DNA of 64,000 bases, from NCBI GenBank assembly GCA_025359785.1, contig JANYET010000052.1:124001-188000 (forward strand), written 5' to 3'. The translations under genes and the position numbers were made by a program. Positions 36,450 through 45,242 of the stretch are shown here, piece after piece; within the stretch, counting starts at the first letter, position 1; every line of letters starts with the position of its first letter. Below the pieces are notes generated by a model. It did not search any database. It was not told the DNA's origin and was given only the letters and a program-made list of their open reading frames with translations. Source of the DNA: Alphaproteobacteria bacterium (GTDB lineage Bacteria; Pseudomonadota; Alphaproteobacteria; Caulobacterales; Caulobacteraceae).

Positions 36450-37402
36450 AGTCTCACTCCCGTGGTCTCTTCCGACAGGCCCCAGAGCCGCTCGGCGGCC
36501 TCGGGGTCCAGGGCGTGCGGCGCAACGCCGACGCGGCCACCGTCGTAGGGCGCCGCCTCAGCCAGGTTCTCCAGATAGAGTCCGCCGACGCCTTCGAGTT
36601 CATCGCCAACCGCGGCCCAGACGCTGGTGGAGGCGCCCTGGGCAGGGGTCTTGAAGCCGACGATCGGCTTACCGTCCGCGTCAAACCAGCCCATCGCCAC
36701 CTGCTCTTCGTGCGGCAGGTGGCGCTGCAAGGGCGTGAAAATCCCGCCCGGCATCACCGAATTCGCCCGGACGCCCAAATCGGCGAAGCGCTTGTCGAAG
36801 CCGACGGCGAACAGCGCGTTGGCGGTCTTCGACTGCCCGTAGGCCGCCCACTTGTTGTACCCGCGGTGGCGGTAGTTCGGATCGTCGAAATCCACGGCGC
36901 TGCGCACATGGCCGATGGAAGACAGCGACACCAGCCGCGAGGCCCGCCCGTCCTCCGCGCCGTTCATCAGCGCCCGCGCCAGGCCCACGCCCAGCGCGAA
37001 ATGCCCGAAGTGGTTGGTGCCGATCTGCATCTCCAGATCGTCCGTCGTGTAGGCAAGCGGACAGGCCATGACGCCCGCGTTGTTGATCAGGATGTTGAGC
37101 GGCTTGTCGCCCCAGGCGGTCGCGAAGGCGGCCACGCTCGCCAGGTCCTGCAGGTCGAGCATCCCGACACTGGCCCGCTCGGCCCCCACAGCGGCGTTGA
37201 CCTCTTTCGCCGCCGCCTCGCCGAGGTCGCGCTTGCGCACGGCGATGACGACGTCGGCCCCGGCGCCGGCCAGGGCCTTCACCGTCTCGACGCCAATGCC
37301 GGTGGCGCCGCCGGTTACGATGGCCGTCTGGCCTGTCAGGTCCTTGCCCGCCAGTAGAACGCTGGCGTCCGTATAGGGGTCGAGGCCGGAGGTGATGGTC
37401 AT
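36446..37402 (-). CDS. SDR oxidoreductase, retinol-dehydrogenase/WWOX-like
   Basis: A 318-residue dehydrogenase. It has the cofactor motif TGGATGIGVETV, NNAGVMACPLAY, and the active-site pair in WAAYGQSKTAN. ATG 37402 is chosen over an upstream in-frame codon because it gives the family N-terminus. It lies 31 bp after the MBL gene and is coupled to the next SDR (ATGA). Confidence 0.9.
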   Translation of the reverse strand: MTITSGLDPYTDASVLLAGKDLTGQTAIVTGGATGIGVETVKALAGAGADVVIAVRKRDLGEAAAKEVNAAVGAERASVGMLDLQDLASVAAFATAWGDKPLNILINNAGVMACPLAYTTDDLEMQIGTNHFGHFALGVGLARALMNGAEDGRASRLVSLSSIGHVRSAVDFDDPNYRHRGYNKWAAYGQSKTANALFAVGFDKRFADLGVRANSVMPGGIFTPLQRHLPHEEQVAMGWFDADGKPIVGFKTPAQGASTSVWAAVGDELEGVGGLYLENLAEAAPYDGGRVGVAPHALDPEAAERLWGLSEETTGVRL

Positions 37403-37433
37403 GGAAATTCTTTCGATCTTACGGCGTAAGGCT

Positions 37434-38588
37434 TTAGGCCCGCGCCCTATACCAGTCGACACCCTTCGCATCGCGGGTGCGCGTGACCTGGCCGCGGGCG
37501 ATCAGGCAGTTCAGATGGGCCAGGCTCTCGCCGGTCGCCAGGCCCAGCAGGTTCCGGTCGATCACCCGGCGAAACAGGACGTGGAACACATCGACCACCC
37601 GCTTGGGCTCGGCGAGCAGTCCGTGCAGACGCGCCAGCCCCCGCTCATGGCCGCCGATCAGGTGGTCGATCCGCGCGTGCAGGCCGTGGAACGGATCGTT
37701 GTGCGCCGGCAACACCAGCACATCGTCGGGGATCTTCCCACGGATGCGCGCCAGCGAGGTCAGCCAGTCGGTGAGCGGGTCGCCGTCCGGCTCCGTGGGA
37801 AAGACCGAAACGTTGGAGGAGATTTTCGGCAGCACCTGATCGCCTGAGATCATCAGCTTCAGCTCGGGACAATGCAGGCAGGCGTGCTCGGGGCTGTGGC
37901 CCGATCCTACCACCACGCGCCACAGCTTGCCGCCGATCGTGACCTCGTCGCCGTCGGCCATCCGGCGGAAGCTGTCGGGCAGGGCATGCAGCCCGCGCCC
38001 GAAACCGCCGAAGCGGGCCTTGTAATGCTCTAGCGCATCCTCATCCCAGCCCGCGGCGCGGAAGAACCGCACGGCGTCATCCGGCGCCTCGCGGCCGGTG
38101 TCCGCCGACAGCGAGCGGCAGGTCAGGTATTCCAGCCGGGTGATCCACAGCTTGGCGTCGAACTTCCGCGTCAGGTAGCCGGACATGCCGATGTGGTCGG
38201 GATGCATGTGGGTGACGAACACCCGGCTCACGCCCTTGCCGGCCAGGGCGCCCTGAAAGGCCGCCCGCCAGGAATCCCGCGTCGCCGTCCCGCCCATGCC
38301 GGTATCGACGATCGCCCAGCCGGCCCCGTTCTCATCGAGGGGGCCCTCGTCGATCGCCCACACATTGATGAAGCCCAACGCTCCGCCCAGCGGCATCCGC
38401 AGCCACTTCACGCCGGGGGCGACATCCCGCACCTCACCGCCCACCTTCGGCGGATCGTCGAAGGGATAGTTCAGCTTCGGCCGGGGATGATCCGGATAGG
38501 TCTGTTCAACGCCGTCCCGCAAAGGGCCTCTCCCGATTGAACGGCCAGTTTCGACCGCCCGGGCCGCGAGCGCAAACGTCTTCACCAA
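37434..38588 (-). CDS. MBL-fold metallo-hydrolase
   Basis: A 384-residue protein with the metallo-beta-lactamase signature THMHPDHIG (His127, His129, Asp131, His132), later ligands in GSGHSPEHACLH, SGDQVLP and PAHNDPFHG, and a C-terminal helical region as in LACTB2-like hydrolases. First gene of a five-gene operon with two SDRs and two GNATs. The start is uncertain (TTG 38588 or GTG 38585). Confidence 0.88.
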   Translation of the reverse strand: MVKTFALAARAVETGRSIGRGPLRDGVEQTYPDHPRPKLNYPFDDPPKVGGEVRDVAPGVKWLRMPLGGALGFINVWAIDEGPLDENGAGWAIVDTGMGGTATRDSWRAAFQGALAGKGVSRVFVTHMHPDHIGMSGYLTRKFDAKLWITRLEYLTCRSLSADTGREAPDDAVRFFRAAGWDEDALEHYKARFGGFGRGLHALPDSFRRMADGDEVTIGGKLWRVVVGSGHSPEHACLHCPELKLMISGDQVLPKISSNVSVFPTEPDGDPLTDWLTSLARIRGKIPDDVLVLPAHNDPFHGLHARIDHLIGGHERGLARLHGLLAEPKRVVDVFHVLFRRVIDRNLLGLATGESLAHLNCLIARGQVTRTRDAKGVDWYRARA

Positions 38589-38654
38589 ATCCGCGCTCGC
38601 TTGCCCGCCACACCGCCGGCTGAAATAGTCCCGCGAACCAATCGGGGGTCACCC

Positions 38655-40079
38655 ATGTCCAAGTTCGTCAGCGCGCTCGCCGCCGCGTCTCTTCTGCTGG
38701 CCGGCCAGGTCCAGGCCCAGACTCCGGCAAATGGGAGCCGCCCCGACCAGGTCGCCTTCCGCGCCCTCTACAAAGAGCTGGTGGAGACCAACACCACCGC
38801 CTCGGTCGGCAACTGCACGCTGGCCGCCGAGAAGATGGCCGCGCGGATGAAGGCGGCGGGCTTCCCGGACGGCGACCTGACGATCTTCGTCGCGCCCGAA
38901 TACCCTAAGAACGGCGGGCTGGTGGCGGTCTATCCGGGCTCCGACCCCAAGGCCAAGGCCATCCTGCTGCTGGCCCACATCGATGTGGTCGAGGCCAAGC
39001 GGGAGGACTGGACCCGCGATCCCTTCACCCTGATCGAGGAGGGCGGCTATTTCTACGCCCGCGGGGCGTCGGACATGAAGGCTCAGGCGGCCATCTGGGT
39101 CGACACCCTGATCCGCTACCGCCAGGAGGGCTTCCACCCCAGGCGTACGATCAAGATAGCGCTCACCTGCGGCGAAGAAGGCGGCTCCCCGTTCAACGGC
39201 GCGTCCTGGCTGGTGCAAAACCGGCGCGAGCTGATCGACGCGGCCTTCGCCCTCAACGAGGGCGGCGGCGGCTCGCTCGACGCCTCCGGCAAGCGTATCG
39301 CCCACGGCGTCGAAGCCGGTGAGAAGACCTCCCAAAGCTTCACCCTCGAGACGACCAACCCGGGCGGTCATTCCTCGCGACCGACGCCCGACAACGCCAT
39401 CTACCAGATGGTCGACGCCCTCGCGCGGGTTCGCGACTACCGGTTTCCGGTACATCTGAACGACGTGACGCGCGGCTATCTTGCCCAGATGTCGAAGATC
39501 GTTGGCGGCGAGACTGGCGCGGCGATGACGGCCCTGGTCAGAAATCCCCTGGACGCCGGAGCGGACGCCCTGCTGAGCCGCGATCCCAGCATCAACAACA
39601 TCCTGCGCACGACCTGCGTCGCGACCATGCTGAGCGCCGGCCATGCGCAGAACGCACTGCCGCAGCGGGCGACGGCCACGGTCAACTGCCGCATCTTCCC
39701 CGGCGAGACCCGCGGGCAGGTGCGCGCAACCCTCGTCAAGATCGTCGCGGATCCCGGGGTGAAGGTCTCACCGATCGACACGGCCCGCGCCGAGTCCGAA
39801 GCGCCCATCCCGCTGACGCCGCAGGTTATGGGGCCGATCGAAAAGCTGACGGCGCAGATGTGGCCGGGCGTTCCGGTCGTGCCGATGCTGCTGGCGCCGG
39901 CCACCGACGGCAAGGCCCTGGCCGCCGGCGGTATTCCGACCTACGGCGTCTCCGGACTTTTCTTCGAGCCGGATCTAGGCCGCATCCATGGCCTGAACGA
40001 GCGGATCGGCGTCACCTCGCTCTATGAAGGCCGCGACTTCCTCTACAAGCTGGTGAAGCTCTACGCCGACCAGCCCTGA
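38655..40079 (+). CDS. Exported M20-family metallopeptidase
   Basis: A 474-residue periplasmic peptidase with a signal peptide (ALAAASLLLAGQVQAQ). The di-zinc ligands are visible: His108 and Asp110 in LAHIDVVEAK, Asp in GASDMK, the catalytic Glu pair in CGEEGGSP, and the late His in GRIHGLNERI. The dimerisation domain begins near TTNPGGHSSRPTPDN. ATG 38655 is chosen over an upstream frame because it opens the signal. Substrates are likely peptides or acylated amino acids. The next gene begins 7 bp later. Confidence 0.92.
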   Translation: MSKFVSALAAASLLLAGQVQAQTPANGSRPDQVAFRALYKELVETNTTASVGNCTLAAEKMAARMKAAGFPDGDLTIFVAPEYPKNGGLVAVYPGSDPKAKAILLLAHIDVVEAKREDWTRDPFTLIEEGGYFYARGASDMKAQAAIWVDTLIRYRQEGFHPRRTIKIALTCGEEGGSPFNGASWLVQNRRELIDAAFALNEGGGGSLDASGKRIAHGVEAGEKTSQSFTLETTNPGGHSSRPTPDNAIYQMVDALARVRDYRFPVHLNDVTRGYLAQMSKIVGGETGAAMTALVRNPLDAGADALLSRDPSINNILRTTCVATMLSAGHAQNALPQRATATVNCRIFPGETRGQVRATLVKIVADPGVKVSPIDTARAESEAPIPLTPQVMGPIEKLTAQMWPGVPVVPMLLAPATDGKALAAGGIPTYGVSGLFFEPDLGRIHGLNERIGVTSLYEGRDFLYKLVKLYADQP

Positions 40080-40086
40080 GGGTCCG

Positions 40087-41205
40087 ATGGACAAGCCCAA
40101 GACGACCCGTCGCGAGGCCCTGCGGCTCCTCGGCGCCAGCGTCACGGCGGCGGCGCTGCCGCGCCTGGCCACAGCCGCCGGACCCGACTTCCCGCCCGGC
40201 GCGGTGATCCGTACGATCCTCAAGGATTACGCCCCCTCCGCGCTCGCGGGCGGCGCGACCCTCTTTCACGAGCACATGTCGCTACGCGACGGCTTCATGG
40301 TCGACTGGCTGAGGAGCGCCGCCGAGACGCGAGCCGCAAACCAGCCGCCTGGAACGCCGCCGCGTCCCAGCGGTCCGGCCCAGGCCGCGGTTCCCAACGT
40401 CCTCATCGACGAAGACCTGATGGCCGACGAGATGGCCATCGCCAGGCGCGAGGGGATCGGCTGCATCGTTGACGCCGGCCACCCGGACATGGGCCGCGAT
40501 GTCGGCTTCCTGCGCCGCATCTCGCAACGCTCGGGCCTGCCTATCGTCGCCAGCGCTGGCTTCTACAGCCAGCCCTTCTACCCCGCCGACCTCGGGTCCT
40601 GGAGCGAGGACAGGGTCTTCGAGGAAATCATGCGGCAGGTGCGCGCCAACCCGACGGGCGCGCTCGGCGAGATCGGCTCGTGGGACTATATCACCCGGGA
40701 CGAGCGCAAGGTCTTCCGCGCCGTCGGCCGGGTGCACCGGGCCACCAACCTGCCGATTTTCACCCACACCGGCATCCCAGGGAAATCGGCGCTGGAGCAG
40801 CTCGACATCCTGGAGGACGCCGGCATCGATCCCCGCCGCGTGGTCATCGGCCACCTGGGCAATCTCGCCGACCCCAACACCGAGATCCAGCGCGCCATCA
40901 TCCGCAGAGGCGCCTTCGTCGGCTTTGACCGCCAGGGCGGGCAGGGCGATGCGAGCGTCGTGCCCATGGTCGTTTCCCTGGTCGCCCAGGGTTACGCCGA
41001 CCACCTTATGGTCTCCTCGGACCTGTCCAGCCCCCGCGAGATCAAGCGCAACAACCCGACCGGCGGTGGCTATGCCAAGACGCTCACCGTCTTCGCGCCC
41101 AAGCTGCGGGCGGCTGGCGTCCCAGACGAGGCGCTGCACCGCATCCTGTACGACAATCCCCGCCGCTTCCTGGCCTTCGTTCCGAAGATCAAGCGCACGG
41201 CCTAA
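40087..41205 (+). CDS. Phosphotriesterase-family amidohydrolase (PHP-like), Tat-exported
   Basis: A 372-residue protein with a Tat-type leader (TTRREALRLLG). Metal ligands: His61 and His63 in ATLFHEHMSL, later His in PIFTHTG and VVIGHLGN, Asp in SSDLSSP. The bridging residue expected to be a carboxylated Lys in phosphotriesterase aligns with Glu (about residue 195, in ALGEIGSWDYITRDE), as in E. coli PHP. Ester or lactone hydrolysis is likely; true phosphotriesterase activity is not implied. Paired with the M20 peptidase. Confidence 0.88.
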   Translation: MDKPKTTRREALRLLGASVTAAALPRLATAAGPDFPPGAVIRTILKDYAPSALAGGATLFHEHMSLRDGFMVDWLRSAAETRAANQPPGTPPRPSGPAQAAVPNVLIDEDLMADEMAIARREGIGCIVDAGHPDMGRDVGFLRRISQRSGLPIVASAGFYSQPFYPADLGSWSEDRVFEEIMRQVRANPTGALGEIGSWDYITRDERKVFRAVGRVHRATNLPIFTHTGIPGKSALEQLDILEDAGIDPRRVVIGHLGNLADPNTEIQRAIIRRGAFVGFDRQGGQGDASVVPMVVSLVAQGYADHLMVSSDLSSPREIKRNNPTGGGYAKTLTVFAPKLRAAGVPDEALHRILYDNPRRFLAFVPKIKRTA

Positions 41206-41207
41206 CA

Positions 41208-41699
41208 TCAGCCGTCCAGAAACCGGACCATCAGGATCTCGTCCACCGGCGCCGCCTCGCCCGCGCGCCAGCAGGCGGCGCGCAGCACGCCCTCGGCGGC
41301 GAAGCCGAGCTTGCGGTAGAAGGCGAGGCCGCGCGCATTATCCGCCTCGGCCTGCAACTCGAGCCGGCGGACGCCGGCGGCGCGCAGGTGCGTGATGGCG
41401 TCATCGAGCATGGCCGCGCCGTGCCCCTGGCCGTGCAGGTCCGGCGCGACCGCGACCCAGCCCAGCAAAGCCACGTGTTGCGTCCGGCCGCGATAGCGCT
41501 CGATCCGATAGCAGCCGGCCACCCGCCCCTCGGCCTCCCAGATCCAGAACGGGCTCGCCGCCAGCGTGTCCTCGAAGATCGGTCGGAAGGCCTCGAGCGG
41601 CATGGGTTCATAGGTCAGATAGGGCGCGACGCTCGGCGCGGAGCTGATCGCGTGGATCGTCGCGCAGTCCGCGGACGTGGCGGGGCGGCGGGCGGGCAA
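41208..41699 (-). CDS. GNAT family N-acetyltransferase (Pat/phosphinothricin-like)
   Basis: A 163-residue acetyltransferase. VAVAPDLHGQGHGAAMLDDA is the acetyl-CoA-binding motif and ARGLAFYRKLGFAAEGV the conserved C-terminal part. It is convergent with the phosphotriesterase-like gene, only 2 bp apart and with no terminator visible between them. Substrate unknown. Confidence 0.88.
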   Translation of the reverse strand: MPARRPATSADCATIHAISSAPSVAPYLTYEPMPLEAFRPIFEDTLAASPFWIWEAEGRVAGCYRIERYRGRTQHVALLGWVAVAPDLHGQGHGAAMLDDAITHLRAAGVRRLELQAEADNARGLAFYRKLGFAAEGVLRAACWRAGEAAPVDEILMVRFLDG

Positions 41700-41720
41700 T
41701 GACGACCTCTTTCTTTACGG

Positions 41721-41754
41721 GCGAGCCGGCCATCATCCGGCGCGGCCGGCTCGC
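41721..41754. promoter_or_regulatory. Inverted repeat between divergent GNAT and acyltransferase genes
   Basis: GCGAGCCGGCC (41721-41731) is the exact complement of GGCCGGCTCGC (41744-41754), separated by 12 bases. It lies between two divergent start codons (41699 and 41820), a plausible regulator site or cruciform. Confidence 0.35.
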
Positions 41755-41819
41755 GTCAAGGCGGGCCTCTCAGGCGTCCCGCCGCTTGATGTCGCCGCCG
41801 GCCTGTGGCTCGAAGGGGG

Positions 41820-43010
41820 ATGACGCCGACCGCGCCCCCACCTCCGGAAGGCTGGCCCCCCGAAAGCCGGGCTGTCGTGCGCCGCACCGATCTCGACTGG
41901 GTCCGGGTCGGCGCCTTCGGCCTGCTGATCCTCTATCATGTGGGCCTCGTCTACAGCCCCTACGACTGGCACATCCGCAGCACCCATACGTTCGATAGCA
42001 TGCGCCAGGTGCTGCTGCTGACCCAGCCCTGGCGGCTGACCCTGCTGTTCCTGATCTCCGGCGCCGCCCTGGGATTCGTCTCCACCGGCCGCGGCGCTGC
42101 GTCTGTCCTGCGCGCCCGCGCTGCACGCCTTGGCCCGCCGCTGCTGTTCGGCGTGCTCGTGCTGGTGCCGATTCAGGCGTGGATCGAGGCCCGCGACAAG
42201 GGCTCCTGGTCCGGCGGACTGCTGGACTGGATGGCGCACCAGTTCTCGCCGGCGCGGATGGCCGACGGCCTGCCGGTCAACCATCTGTGGTTCGTGATCT
42301 ACATCGCCGCCTACACCGTGGCCGCCATGCCGCTGGTGGCCTGGCCCGGCCTCGCCCGCCGGCTGTCGGACAGCCTGGATCGGGCCTTGCGCGGCTGGCG
42401 GCTGCTGGTGCTGCCCGCCGCCTACCTGATCGTCGTGCGCTGCTGGCTCTACTATTACGAGGGGATCACCAACAACCTGATCGACGACGGCTACAACCAC
42501 GCCCAGTCGCTGGCGGCCTTCCTGTTCGGCTTCCTGCTGGCGCGGCGCGACAGTGTCTGGGACACCTTCGAGCGGTTGCGCTGGCCCGCGCTGATCGTCG
42601 CCGCGGCGACCCTGGCGATGGCGGTGCTGCAGGCCGTCCACCCCGGCGGCGGCGCCTTTCACGAGATCCCGCGCAACAGCGTCTTCGCGCTCGATCAGTG
42701 GGCTTCGATCGTCGCCATCCTGGGCTTCGCGCGCCGGTGGCTGCGCGGGCCCCAGACGCGCCTGCTGCGCTATCTGAACGACGCGGTCTTTCCCTGCTAC
42801 CTGGCCCACCAGACCGTGCTGGTGGTGGCGGTCTGGCTGCTTCGGCCCGCCAGGCTGCCGGCCCCGCTGGAGATGTTGAGCCTCGTCGCCATCACCTTCG
42901 CCGTCAGCCTGCTGACCTACGAGATCGTCCGCCGCATCCCGCTGATCCGGCCGCTCTGGGGCCTGAAGTCGCTGGCGCGCCCGCGCCCCGCCGACCCCGC
43001 CGCCGCCTAG
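41820..43010 (+). CDS. Acyltransferase-3 family membrane protein (OpgC-like)
   Basis: A 396-residue protein with about ten membrane helices. The N-terminal DLDWVRVGAFGLLILYHVGL carries the conserved catalytic-type His of acyltransferase-3 proteins, which acylate sugars or glucans on the cell surface. The charged ends and the pattern of helices fit the OpgC/MdoC-like subgroup. No polysaccharide genes are adjacent. Its stop overlaps the convergent MarR gene by 4 bp. Confidence 0.85.
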   Translation: MTPTAPPPPEGWPPESRAVVRRTDLDWVRVGAFGLLILYHVGLVYSPYDWHIRSTHTFDSMRQVLLLTQPWRLTLLFLISGAALGFVSTGRGAASVLRARAARLGPPLLFGVLVLVPIQAWIEARDKGSWSGGLLDWMAHQFSPARMADGLPVNHLWFVIYIAAYTVAAMPLVAWPGLARRLSDSLDRALRGWRLLVLPAAYLIVVRCWLYYYEGITNNLIDDGYNHAQSLAAFLFGFLLARRDSVWDTFERLRWPALIVAAATLAMAVLQAVHPGGGAFHEIPRNSVFALDQWASIVAILGFARRWLRGPQTRLLRYLNDAVFPCYLAHQTVLVVAVWLLRPARLPAPLEMLSLVAITFAVSLLTYEIVRRIPLIRPLWGLKSLARPRPADPAAA

Positions 43011-43456
43011 TCGTCCTTCTCGCCCAGCCAGGTGCGCAGCGCCTTCAGGAAGGGCAGCGCCTCGCGGAACTCCTTCTGGGTGAACCCGTCGCGCAGGCCT
43101 TCCATTTTCGGCCGGATCGCCATCATCGACGCGCCATAGGCCTGCCGGCCCTCCACCGTCAGCCAGATCCGCTTGCGCCGCCCGTCGGTCGAACAGTGCT
43201 CGACACGGATCAGGCTGCGGGCGACCAGCCGCTGAAGGGTATTGGTCAGGCCGCTCTTGGTCATCTGCAGCGCGCGCGCGATGGCCAGGGGCGTGATCCC
43301 GTCGCCGCGCCGCGCCAGCAGGTTCATCACCTCGAATTGCGGATAGGTCAGGCCGACCGGCAGCTTGCGCGCGATGGTCGTCCTCACCAGATGTTCGATG
43401 TAGCGGATCTCGTCGAACACCTGGACGTCGGGGTGGTCTTCGGGCTCAGCGGCCAT
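43007..43456 (-). CDS. MarR-family transcriptional regulator
   Basis: A 149-residue winged-helix regulator. The DNA-binding core is LTYPQFEVMNLLARRGDGIT followed by LQMTKSGLTNTLQRLVAR and the wing DGRRKRIWLT. It is divergent from the beta-lactamase-family gene at 43609, with a possible operator (AGTTC/GAACT) between them. Confidence 0.92.
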   Translation of the reverse strand: MAAEPEDHPDVQVFDEIRYIEHLVRTTIARKLPVGLTYPQFEVMNLLARRGDGITPLAIARALQMTKSGLTNTLQRLVARSLIRVEHCSTDGRRKRIWLTVEGRQAYGASMMAIRPKMEGLRDGFTQKEFREALPFLKALRTWLGEKDD

Positions 43457-43510
43457 GGGCGCTCCGTCGTTCGTGTCTGAACAGTCTAGACGACTCGTGT
43501 TCGCTCAACA

Positions 43511-43526
43511 AGTTCAATATCGAACT
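43511..43526. promoter_or_regulatory. Candidate operator between marR-type gene and beta-lactamase-family gene
   Basis: AGTTC AATATC GAACT is an inverted repeat with 6-base spacing, in an AT-rich stretch that also has TATATAGAT, unusual for this genome. It lies 55 bp upstream of the MarR start and 83 bp upstream of the divergent hydrolase. The arms are short, so this is tentative. Confidence 0.4.
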
Positions 43527-43608
43527 ATATAGATTTCAGCTTGACCGCGCCTGGGTTTCCCGCCGCCTTGTCCACCCAAGCCTTGAACCCCCGCGGAGCG
43601 GTTTACGC

Positions 43609-44757
43609 ATGACCAGACCCCTGGACGCCGGCCTCGGCGCCCGCCTCGACGCCGCCATCGACCGCGCGCTCGACGAACAGCGGATCGTGGGCGCCGTCGT
43701 GCTGGTGTCGCAAGACGGCCACCCGGCCTACGCCCGCGCCGCCGGCTTCGCCGACCGCGCCGCCCGGCGGCCGATGACCCACGACACGATCTTCCGGATG
43801 GCCTCGCTGACCAAGCCTATCGTCACCGCCGCGGCCCTGGCCCTTGTCGAGGCCGGGGTCATCAGCCTGGATGAACCCGTCACGCAATGGCTGCCGGACT
43901 TCAAGCCGGCGCTCGGCGGTGAGACGCCGCCCATCACCATCCGCCAGCTCCTCACCCATACCGCGGGCCTCTCCTACGGCTTCATGCAGCCCGACGACGG
44001 GCCCTATCTGCGCCTGGGCGTCTCCGACGGCATGGACCAGCCCGGCCTGTCGTTCGAGACCGAACTGACCCGGGTGACGCAGGCCGGCCTGTTCTTCCCG
44101 CCCGGCGCGGCCTGGCTCTATTCCGTGGCCATGGACGTCCTGGGCGCGGCGCTTGAGAAGGCCGCGGGAAAGCCGCTCCCCGACATCGTCGCCGAGCGCA
44201 TCACCGGCCCGCTGAAGATGGCCGATACCGGCTACGCGGTCACCGACCGCGGCCGTCTCGCCGAGGCCTATGCCGACGGGACCCCGCCAATCGAGATGGG
44301 TGAGGCCTGCACCGTCCCCTTCGCGGGCCTCTCGGGAATCAAGTTCGCGCCGGGCCGGGCGTTCGACGCCGCATCCTTCCCCTCCGGCGGCGCCGGCATG
44401 GTCGGCCGCGCCGACGCCTTCCTGACCTTCCTGGAAGCCATCCGCACCGGTGGCGGCGGGGTCGTCAGCCCACGGACGGCCGCCGAGATGATGCGCAACC
44501 AGACCAGCGATCTGGCCATCGTCACCAACGGGCCGGGCTTCGGTTTCGGCTACGGCGGCGCGGTGCTGCTCGACCCGGCGGCGGCCGGCTCCATCCACTC
44601 GCCGGGCGTCTGGCTGTGGGGCGGCGTCTATGGCCACAGCTGGTTCGTCGATCCGGTCCGCAAGCTCAGCGTGGTGGTCATGACCAACACCGCCATCGAA
44701 GGCATGACCGGCGCCTTCACCCAGGACATCACCGCCGCGATCCAAGGCGCGCACTGA
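43609..44757 (+). CDS. Serine hydrolase of the beta-lactamase (class C/esterase) family
   Basis: A 382-residue protein with SxxK in MASLTKPIV (Ser66, Lys69) and a Tyr-containing second motif in WLYSVAMDVLG. No signal peptide is seen, so it is more likely an esterase or peptidase (EstB-like) than a periplasmic beta-lactamase. It starts 152 bp from the divergent MarR gene, which probably regulates it. A cytochrome c gene follows after 2 bp. Confidence 0.88.
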   Translation: MTRPLDAGLGARLDAAIDRALDEQRIVGAVVLVSQDGHPAYARAAGFADRAARRPMTHDTIFRMASLTKPIVTAAALALVEAGVISLDEPVTQWLPDFKPALGGETPPITIRQLLTHTAGLSYGFMQPDDGPYLRLGVSDGMDQPGLSFETELTRVTQAGLFFPPGAAWLYSVAMDVLGAALEKAAGKPLPDIVAERITGPLKMADTGYAVTDRGRLAEAYADGTPPIEMGEACTVPFAGLSGIKFAPGRAFDAASFPSGGAGMVGRADAFLTFLEAIRTGGGGVVSPRTAAEMMRNQTSDLAIVTNGPGFGFGYGGAVLLDPAAAGSIHSPGVWLWGGVYGHSWFVDPVRKLSVVVMTNTAIEGMTGAFTQDITAAIQGAH

Positions 44758-44759
44758 CC

Positions 44760-45107
44760 ATGGCTCTTCGAGGTCGCCTTACCGCCACGCTTGGCGCGCT
44801 TGCCCTCGCGCTCGTGCTCGCCGGCGCAGGTCTCGCCCAGACGCCCGGCGACGGCCTGCCTGAGGGCCCGGGCAAGGCCGATCTGCTGCGCGCCTGCACA
44901 GGCTGCCACGACCTGTCCACCGTCACAGGAACGCCGCGCACCGCGCAAGGCTGGGAAACCGTGATCGGCAGCATGATGAACAATGGCGCGGAGCTGTCCG
45001 GCGACGAACAGGCCGCCGTCCAGGCCTATCTGGTGAAGAACTTCGGCGTGAAGCCCGACACAGCGCCTGCGCCGACCCCTGATCCCAAGGCGCCGCACGG
45101 ACGCTAA
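44760..45107 (+). CDS. Small periplasmic cytochrome c-type protein
   Basis: A 115-residue protein with a signal peptide (LGALALALVLAGAGLAQ) and one haem-binding site CTGCH (Cys46, Cys49, His50). MNNGAELSGDEQAAVQAYL gives a possible Met ligand and the final helix; the C-terminus is Pro-rich. Probably an electron carrier or the c-subunit of a periplasmic dehydrogenase. It starts 2 bp after the hydrolase stop and ends 3 bp before the rnhA-like fragment. Confidence 0.85.
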   Translation: MALRGRLTATLGALALALVLAGAGLAQTPGDGLPEGPGKADLLRACTGCHDLSTVTGTPRTAQGWETVIGSMMNNGAELSGDEQAAVQAYLVKNFGVKPDTAPAPTPDPKAPHGR

Positions 45108-45110
45108 CCT

Positions 45111-45198
45111 CTATCGCCTCGCCGCCGCCAGCGTCTCGGCCATGCCCTGCCGGGCCAGCGCATCGGCGCGCTCGTTATGTTCGTGGCCGGCGTGGCCC
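45111..45198 (-). pseudogene. 3'-end fragment of rnhA (duplicate)
   Basis: 88 bp matching the 3' end of the intact rnhA at 47823-47910 with 5 mismatches. On the minus strand it encodes the final RNase HI helix ([20 protein letters not shown] and the stop codon). Three of the four affected codons are synonymous and one changes Glu to Ala. The match stops abruptly after base 45198. It is in direct orientation to the real gene, 2.7 kb away. Confidence 0.85.
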
Positions 45199-45242
45199 CC
45201 GCGATCCAGGGCCGGTAGCGGCCCGTCCCGGCCGCGCGCCCG

